A DNA stretch of 7,095 nucleotides. It comes from Candidatus Kuenenbacteria bacterium. Lineage in GTDB: Bacteria > Patescibacteriota > Patescibacteriia > UBA2591 > PGYQ01. The number at the start of each line of letters is the position of its first letter. The stretch's first letter is position 1. The notes beneath the pieces were generated by a model. It was not told where the DNA came from. It ran no database searches and was given only the letters and a program-made list of their open reading frames with translations. Positions 4,027-7,095 of this stretch are shown in pieces. The stretch lies in the NCBI GenBank assembly GCA_016209005.1, contig JACQWZ010000076.1, positions 1 to 7,095 of the forward strand, read 5' to 3'. The translations under genes and the position numbers were made by a program.

Positions 4027-4046
4027 CCCATACTACAGTGTATGGG
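4027..4046. other. CCCATAC/GTATGGG hairpin
   Basis: A seven-base perfect inverted repeat surrounds a six-base loop, between the terminator at 4009 and the palindrome array. It has no U-tract and its role is unknown. Confidence 0.35.
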
Positions 4047-4086
4047 AGTAAAAATAAATTCGGGATTTTTTATATTTTTAATTTTA

Positions 4087-4337
4087 ATAGTATCTTTGTG
4101 ACGATCGTCCAAAACACACTATCGTTTAATTTTAATACCATCTTTTGCGACGATCGTCTTAAAATGTGGTATCGCTTTTTGTTTTTACCTTAATACTACG
4201 TTTGTGACGATCGTCTAAAACATACTATCGTTTAATTTTAATACCATCTTTTGCGACGATCGTCTTAAAATGTGGTATCGCTTTTTTTATATTTTATTTT
4301 TATAGTACATTTCTGACGATCGTCAGAAATGTACTAT
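4087..4337. repeat. Array of five palindromes with core GACGATCGTC
   Basis: Five palindromic units of 36 or 38 bp lie at 4087-4122, 4135-4172, 4193-4228, 4241-4278 and 4302-4337. All share the 10-base palindrome GACGATCGTC at the centre and end in TATCG followed by T's. The outer arms differ between units (TAGT/ACTA, TACC/GGTA) but mostly stay complementary. The last unit is perfectly symmetrical over 36 bp. Units 1-2 and 3-4 are a tandem duplication with a 106-base period; units 2 and 4 are identical. The array ends 324 bases before parA. It does not match canonical parS (TGTTTCACGTGAAACA). It could be operator or centromere-like sites, or serial terminators. Confidence 0.8.
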
Positions 4338-4390
4338 CGTTTTTTTTTAAACTTCAAAAAAATCAATGTTTGGAGATTCAACCTTAGGAA

Positions 4391-4445
4391 ATCCGCCAGC
4401 TGGCGGATCAAGAAAGCCAGCCAGAGGCTGGTCATCCTTTGGATG
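4391..4445. repeat. Dispersed GC-rich triple-hairpin repeat
   Basis: Three adjacent hairpins occur: the perfect palindrome ATCCGCCAGCTGGCGGAT (4391-4408), CCAGCC-AGA-GGCTGG (4417-4431), and CATCC-TTT-GGATG (4433-4445). The GC content is far above the surroundings. CCGCCAGCTGGCGG palindromes of this type are common intergenic repeats in Patescibacteria. No coding capacity. Confidence 0.55.
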
Positions 4446-4505
4446 AAAAAAAAATTAAAATTTATTTTTGTGTTTTAATATTTTTGCATTTTATCCGCCA
4501 CTATT

Positions 4506-4563
4506 AGAGGGACTATGCAGAAACATTTTAGCTCCACAGCCCTAAGAGGGACTATGGAGCTAA
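4506..4563. repeat. AGAGGGACTATG direct repeat and hairpin
   Basis: AGAGGGACTATG occurs at 4506-4517 and 4545-4556. The second copy lies in the 3' half of a hairpin in which TTAGCTCCA (4528-4536) pairs perfectly with TGGAGCTAA (4555-4563) and AGCCCT with AGGGACT inside. It could be an operator or an RNA structure upstream of parA; no known motif is recognised. Confidence 0.45.
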
Positions 4564-4566
4564 CAG

Positions 4567-4644
4567 ATTTTGTTTTCATGTTTTTTTGTTTTCATGTTTT
4601 TGTGTTTTTTTGTTTTTTTGTTCTTGTGTTTTTTTGTTTTTTAT
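4567..4644 (+). other. T/G-rich asymmetric tract before parA
   Basis: About 78 bases are almost entirely T with scattered G. The words GTTTTCATG and GTTTTTTTG are repeated. Such strand asymmetry and low duplex stability immediately upstream of a promoter may aid melting or act as an UP-like region. It may be simple slippage-generated sequence. Confidence 0.5.
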
Positions 4645-4650
4645 TATAAT
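4645..4650 (+). promoter_or_regulatory. parA -10 element, probably giving a nearly leaderless mRNA
   Basis: A perfect TATAAT lies 11 bases before the parA ATG at 4662. Transcription would start around 4657, leaving about five untranslated bases and no room for a Shine-Dalgarno site. The -35 is weak (TTGTGT, 4624-4629, spacing 15). Confidence 0.55.
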
Positions 4651-4661
4651 ATCAAAATATT

Positions 4662-5426
4662 ATGGTTAAAATAATTTCAATTGTTAATCAAAAGGGCGGG
4701 GTGGGAAAAACTACGACTGCTGTTAATCTTGGGGCTTTTTTGGCGCAAACCGGAAAATCCGTTTTATTGATTGATTTTGATCCTCAAGGCAACGCCTCTT
4801 CTGGGGTGGGAATTGAATTAAAAAATAGAGAACAAGGAGTTTATGAAACTTTAATTGGAGAAAAATTATTTAAAGAAATAATCCAACCGACTTCTTTTTT
4901 GAATTATTCTGTCGCTCCGTCAAACGAGTCTTTGGCTGGCGCGGTTGTGGAATTAGTTAATTTAGAAAATCGAGAATTTTATTTAACAAAAGCGCTTGCA
5001 GAAATTAAAAATAATTATGACTACATTATTATTGATTGCCCGCCGTCTCTTTGCCTTTTAACAATCAATGCTTTAATGGCAACAGACAAAATTTTAATTC
5101 CAATTCAAGCTGAATATTACGCCTTGGAAGGTTTGGGACAATTGTTAAACACAATTAATCTTGTTCAAAAAAATTTAAAACCAGAATTGGAAATTTTAGG
5201 CGCGGTTGTCACAATGTATGACAAAAGAAATAAATTATCCGAGGCTGTTTTAATGGAGCTTTATCAACATTTTCCTCATAAAATTTTTCGATCAGTTATT
5301 CCTCGAACAGTAAAATTAGCCGAAGCCCCTAGTTTTGGACAAACAATTTTACAATTTGATCCAATTTCAAAAGGAGCAAAATCTTATAAAAAATTAGCCA
5401 AAGAAATTTTGGAAAGTTTAGAATAA
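4662..5426 (+). CDS. parA: Chromosome-partitioning ATPase ParA (Soj family)
   Basis: This ATPase binds DNA non-specifically as an ATP dimer and is released by ParB, pulling or positioning the origin region after replication. The 254-residue length and absence of an N-terminal helix-turn-helix place it with chromosomal Soj/ParA. KGGVGKTTT (11-19) is the deviant Walker A with its signature lysine (Lys11). LLIDFDPQGN (35-44) is Walker A', and YIIIDCPPSL (121-130) is Walker B with Asp125. The C-terminal PRTVKLAEAPSFGQTI (214-229) is a conserved family block. MinD is unlikely because there is no C-terminal amphipathic helix. ATG at 4662 gives a start just before Walker A, with no Shine-Dalgarno site. 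parB follows after 44 bases in the same direction, as in the usual operon. Confidence 0.95.
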   Translation: MVKIISIVNQKGGVGKTTTAVNLGAFLAQTGKSVLLIDFDPQGNASSGVGIELKNREQGVYETLIGEKLFKEIIQPTSFLNYSVAPSNESLAGAVVELVNLENREFYLTKALAEIKNNYDYIIIDCPPSLCLLTINALMATDKILIPIQAEYYALEGLGQLLNTINLVQKNLKPELEILGAVVTMYDKRNKLSEAVLMELYQHFPHKIFRSVIPRTVKLAEAPSFGQTILQFDPISKGAKSYKKLAKEILESLE

Positions 5427-5470
5427 ATATTATTGTTATCTGTTGATTGTTAATTGTTAATTGATTTTTT

Positions 5471-6379
5471 ATGCAACACTTAGGACGCGGGTTGGGGGCT
5501 TTGATTCCAAATCAAAATATTCCTTCCCAAAATAATTTAACAAAAGAAAAGGACAGGTCGCAACTGATCCCCGCTTCTGATTATTTTAATTTGAGCCAAA
5601 TTAAAAACAATGAAAAAAATTTTGAAATTCCAATAGAAAAAATTAAAACTAATCCAGAGCAACCTCGACAAATTTTTAATCACGAAGCAATGGAAGAATT
5701 AATTAATTCTATTTTGGAACATGGAATCTTGCAACCTTTGATAGTGTGTAAAGACGAAGAACAAGGATTTTATCAATTGATTGCCGGTGAAAGAAGATTA
5801 AGAGCGGCCAGAATTGCCGGATTAAAAACTGCGCCCGTGATAATTAGAGAAGCAAAAGCGTCAAAAAAATTACAATTAGCTTTGGTGGAAAATATCCAAA
5901 GACAAAATTTGAATCCAATTGAAGAGGGCAAGGCTTATCAAAGATTGATTGATAAATTTAATTTAACCCAAGAAGAAGTGGCAAAAAAAATTGGCAAAAA
6001 TCGAGCGACAATCGCCAATGTTTTAAGAATTTTATCTTTGCCGGAAAAAATTCAAGAAGCTTTGATTTCAGGTAAAATTAATTTGGGACACGCAAAAATA
6101 ATTTTAAGTTTTAATAATCCAAAAGAACAATTAAAACTTTTTAAAAAAATTCTTCGCTATGAATTAAACGTGAGAGAAACAGAAAATATAAAAAAAAGAA
6201 ATGGACAAATTAAAAAAAATTTGGAATTAGATTCAAATTTAAAAGAAAAAGAAGAAAATTTAAGAGACATTTTAGGAACTAAAGTTAAAATTTTACCAAA
6301 AGAAAAAGGCGGACAAATTATTATTGAATACTATTCAGATGAAGAGTTGGGAAAAATAGTAAAGAAAATAATAAAATAA
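5471..6379 (+). CDS. parB: Chromosome-partitioning protein ParB (Spo0J family)
   Basis: This CTP-dependent DNA clamp loads at parS, spreads, and stimulates ParA ATPase. Domains in order: LGRGLGALI (4-12), the ParA-activating N-terminal motif; the CTPase domain from about residue 53, with GERRLRAA (106-113) and ENIQRQNL (140-147), the two CTP-binding motifs; a helix-turn-helix at LTQEEVAKKIGKNRATIAN (165-183), which contacts parS; and a C-terminal dimer domain (about 264-302). At 302 residues it is of normal length, with a lysine-rich linker (240-262). The recognition helix resembles canonical ParB, so a standard parS would be expected, but none is seen here. No Shine-Dalgarno site; it probably depends on the parA promoter. 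The ATG at 5471 is supported because the conserved N-terminal motif begins at once. Confidence 0.95.
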   Translation: MQHLGRGLGALIPNQNIPSQNNLTKEKDRSQLIPASDYFNLSQIKNNEKNFEIPIEKIKTNPEQPRQIFNHEAMEELINSILEHGILQPLIVCKDEEQGFYQLIAGERRLRAARIAGLKTAPVIIREAKASKKLQLALVENIQRQNLNPIEEGKAYQRLIDKFNLTQEEVAKKIGKNRATIANVLRILSLPEKIQEALISGKINLGHAKIILSFNNPKEQLKLFKKILRYELNVRETENIKKRNGQIKKNLELDSNLKEKEENLRDILGTKVKILPKEKGGQIIIEYYSDEELGKIVKKIIK

Positions 6380-6381
6380 GC

Positions 6382-6403
6382 AAAAATTTTAAGAAAAATT
6401 TTT
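6382..6403 (+). terminator. A/T hairpin after parB
   Basis: AAAAATTTT (6382-6390) pairs with AAAATTTTT (6395-6403) around AAGA, three bases past the parB stop. It is weak because it lacks GC pairs, though its end is U-rich. It may end the parAB transcript together with the larger inverted repeat that follows. Confidence 0.35.
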
Positions 6404-6404
6404 A

Positions 6405-6527
6405 CAAATCTCAAATCCCAATATCTAATGTCCAATAAAATCCCAAATCTCAAACCCCAAATAAAATACAATTAGGATTTAGGGCTTATAGTTTGATTGG
6501 GTATTGGGGTTTGGTCATTGGGATTTA
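6405..6527. repeat. CCCAAT-type inverted repeat downstream of parB
   Basis: The left half is a series of CCCAA(A/T) words. AAATCCCAAT (6413-6422) and CAAACCCCAA (6451-6460) have exact inverted partners ATTGGGATTT (6517-6526) and TTGGGGTTTG (6504-6513). The stretch can fold into a long imperfect hairpin. It looks like an intergenic dispersed repeat and may double as a terminator. Confidence 0.55.
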
Positions 6528-6616
6528 ATTAAATATTGAAATTCCGATACTATAAAATAGACAAAAAATGAGAGATGTTAAATTTTAAATTTTAGATTAT
6601 AAATTTTAAAGTAAAG

Positions 6617-6657
6617 TTAAAAAAACTATAGGCATTCAAAGTCCATGGTTTTTTTAA
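6617..6657. terminator. Possible bidirectional terminator
   Basis: TTAAAAAAACTAT..GG (6617-6632) pairs with CC..ATGGTTTTTTTAA (6643-6657) with one bulged A and one G-U pair, around a ten-base loop. A-run and T-run flank the core. No clear gene lies just upstream on either strand. Confidence 0.4.
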
Positions 6658-6733
6658 ATGGTTTTGTAACTGCTCACAACCTCTATAATATTGTAAAAAC
6701 AATGGATATTATGAATTCACAAATATAGTTTAT

Positions 6734-6799
6734 ATTTACCCTGTTAAATAATTTTATTAAAGATAAAATTTATGTTTCATAGGATTTAACAGGGTAAAT
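6734..6799. repeat. Perfect 16-bp inverted repeat
   Basis: ATTTACCCTGTTAAAT (6734-6749) is followed after 34 bases by its exact reverse complement (6784-6799). The arms can form a strong hairpin or serve as paired binding sites. It lies within the non-coding region bounded by the GTAACT ends. Confidence 0.6.
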
Positions 6800-6821
6800 T
6801 ACGAGGAATCTGTGAACGCGA

Positions 6822-6908
6822 ATCCCTCGCATTTACTCGGGATAAGCTCCGCAATCTTGATTAATATTGGCTTTAGATTGCTTCGCTTTGAGTACAAAGC
6901 TCGCAATG
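6822..6908. repeat. Dispersed hairpin repeat with ATTGC/GCAAT stems
   Basis: ATCCC/GGGAT (6822-6843) is followed by GCAATCT/AGATTGC (6851-6881) and by ATTGC..GCTTTG-AGTA-CAAAGC..GCAAT (6877-6907). The phrase AGATTGCTTCGC..CTCGCAATGACG is a repeat type scattered between genes in many bacteria. No coding capacity. Confidence 0.5.
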
Positions 6909-7001
6909 ACGGTGATGGGTGATGTGAGTAGTTACATGGTTTTTAAAAGCAAGTGATGCATAATGCCAGATACATATTGGACTCCATAAGGCCATAGCTT
7001 T

Positions 7002-7095
7002 ATGAAAATACAAAGTATCTATAGAGGTATTAAAGGATTTGTAAAATTGTATGAATATGGGTATAAATATACCTATATGATTACAGAAAAAGCCA
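7002..7095 (+). CDS. N-terminus of a probable transposase (partial)
   Basis: ATG at 7002 opens 31 codons with no stop and runs off the window. The opening MKIQSIYRGIKGFVKLYEYG and the following ITEKA resemble the first residues of integrase-core (DDE, IS481-like) transposases common in Patescibacteria, where an ITEKA/ITAKA motif precedes the first helix-turn-helix. That is recognition by resemblance only, since the catalytic domain lies outside the window. The upstream TGTGAGTAGTTAC (6923-6935) could be the left end of the element. No Shine-Dalgarno site is visible before the start. Confidence 0.5.
   Translation, partial: MKIQSIYRGIKGFVKLYEYGYKYTYMITEKA

Larger units (their letters stand above)
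6666..6935. repeat. Inverted GTAACT(G/A)CTCACA ends
   Basis: GTAACTGCTCACA (6666-6678) is matched in inverse orientation by TGTGAGTAGTTAC (6923-6935) at 12 of 13 positions. The second copy lies 66 bases before the transposase start, so it may be the left end of that insertion sequence and the first copy a related end. The 244 bases between them carry no gene. Confidence 0.4.

Noticed and set aside
3976..4101. 41-codon frame beginning in the terminator stem behind AGGAGGTGAT
   Set aside because: Spacing of 15 bases is too long, the start is inside a very strong terminator, and the end falls in a palindrome; noted only as an alternative reading.
4087..4337. CRISPR array
   Set aside because: Units are palindromes with variable arms, spaced 49-60 bases centre to centre with low-complexity, partly duplicated gaps; there are no unique spacers and no cas genes.
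4087..4337. Canonical parS sites
   Set aside because: The GACGATCGTC core does not resemble TGTTTCACGTGAAACA, and no such 16-mer is found anywhere in the window.

Overview
The window looks like an AT-rich genome segment from a bacterium of the Patescibacteria (Candidate Phyla Radiation). I infer this from the style of the FtsA and ParB proteins, the lack of Shine-Dalgarno sites before the main genes, the many short dispersed palindromic repeats, and a coiled-coil protein remnant of a kind common in that group. No marker gene fixes the lineage. The standard code fits: tryptophan is UGG, and UAA and UGA both act as stops.

Layout. Positions 1-760 hold the first codons of a leftward gene, a coiled-coil gene remnant without a start codon, and a cluster of hairpin repeats built on GTAGGGGCGA / TCGCCCCTAC ends. 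Next comes a leftward pair: a DgkA-type lipid kinase (2565-2155) followed by the cell-division protein FtsA (1994-756). A roughly 2.1-kb stretch (2566-4661) separates this pair from the rightward pair parA (4662-5426) and parB (5471-6379). The right end (6380-7001) is repeat-rich and leads to the first codons of a probable transposase (7002 onward).

The genes with clear jobs all concern cell-cycle housekeeping. FtsA anchors the Z-ring to the membrane, the kinase probably recycles undecaprenol or diacylglycerol, and ParA/ParB move the replication-origin region. No ftsZ follows ftsA here, and no canonical parS site is visible.

The 2.1-kb gap is the most unusual part. It contains a MITE-like inverted repeat, a perfect DnaA box next to a good promoter, at least four intrinsic terminators, and several very short ORFs, some with strong Shine-Dalgarno sites. 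It also contains a degenerate tRNA-like sequence, a candidate structured RNA with a 10-base match to the 16S anti-Shine-Dalgarno, and an array of five 36-38-bp palindromes that share the core GACGATCGTC. The array lies just upstream of parAB. It could be a protein-binding or centromere-like array, a stack of terminators, or both. All functional assignments in this gap are inference from sequence alone.
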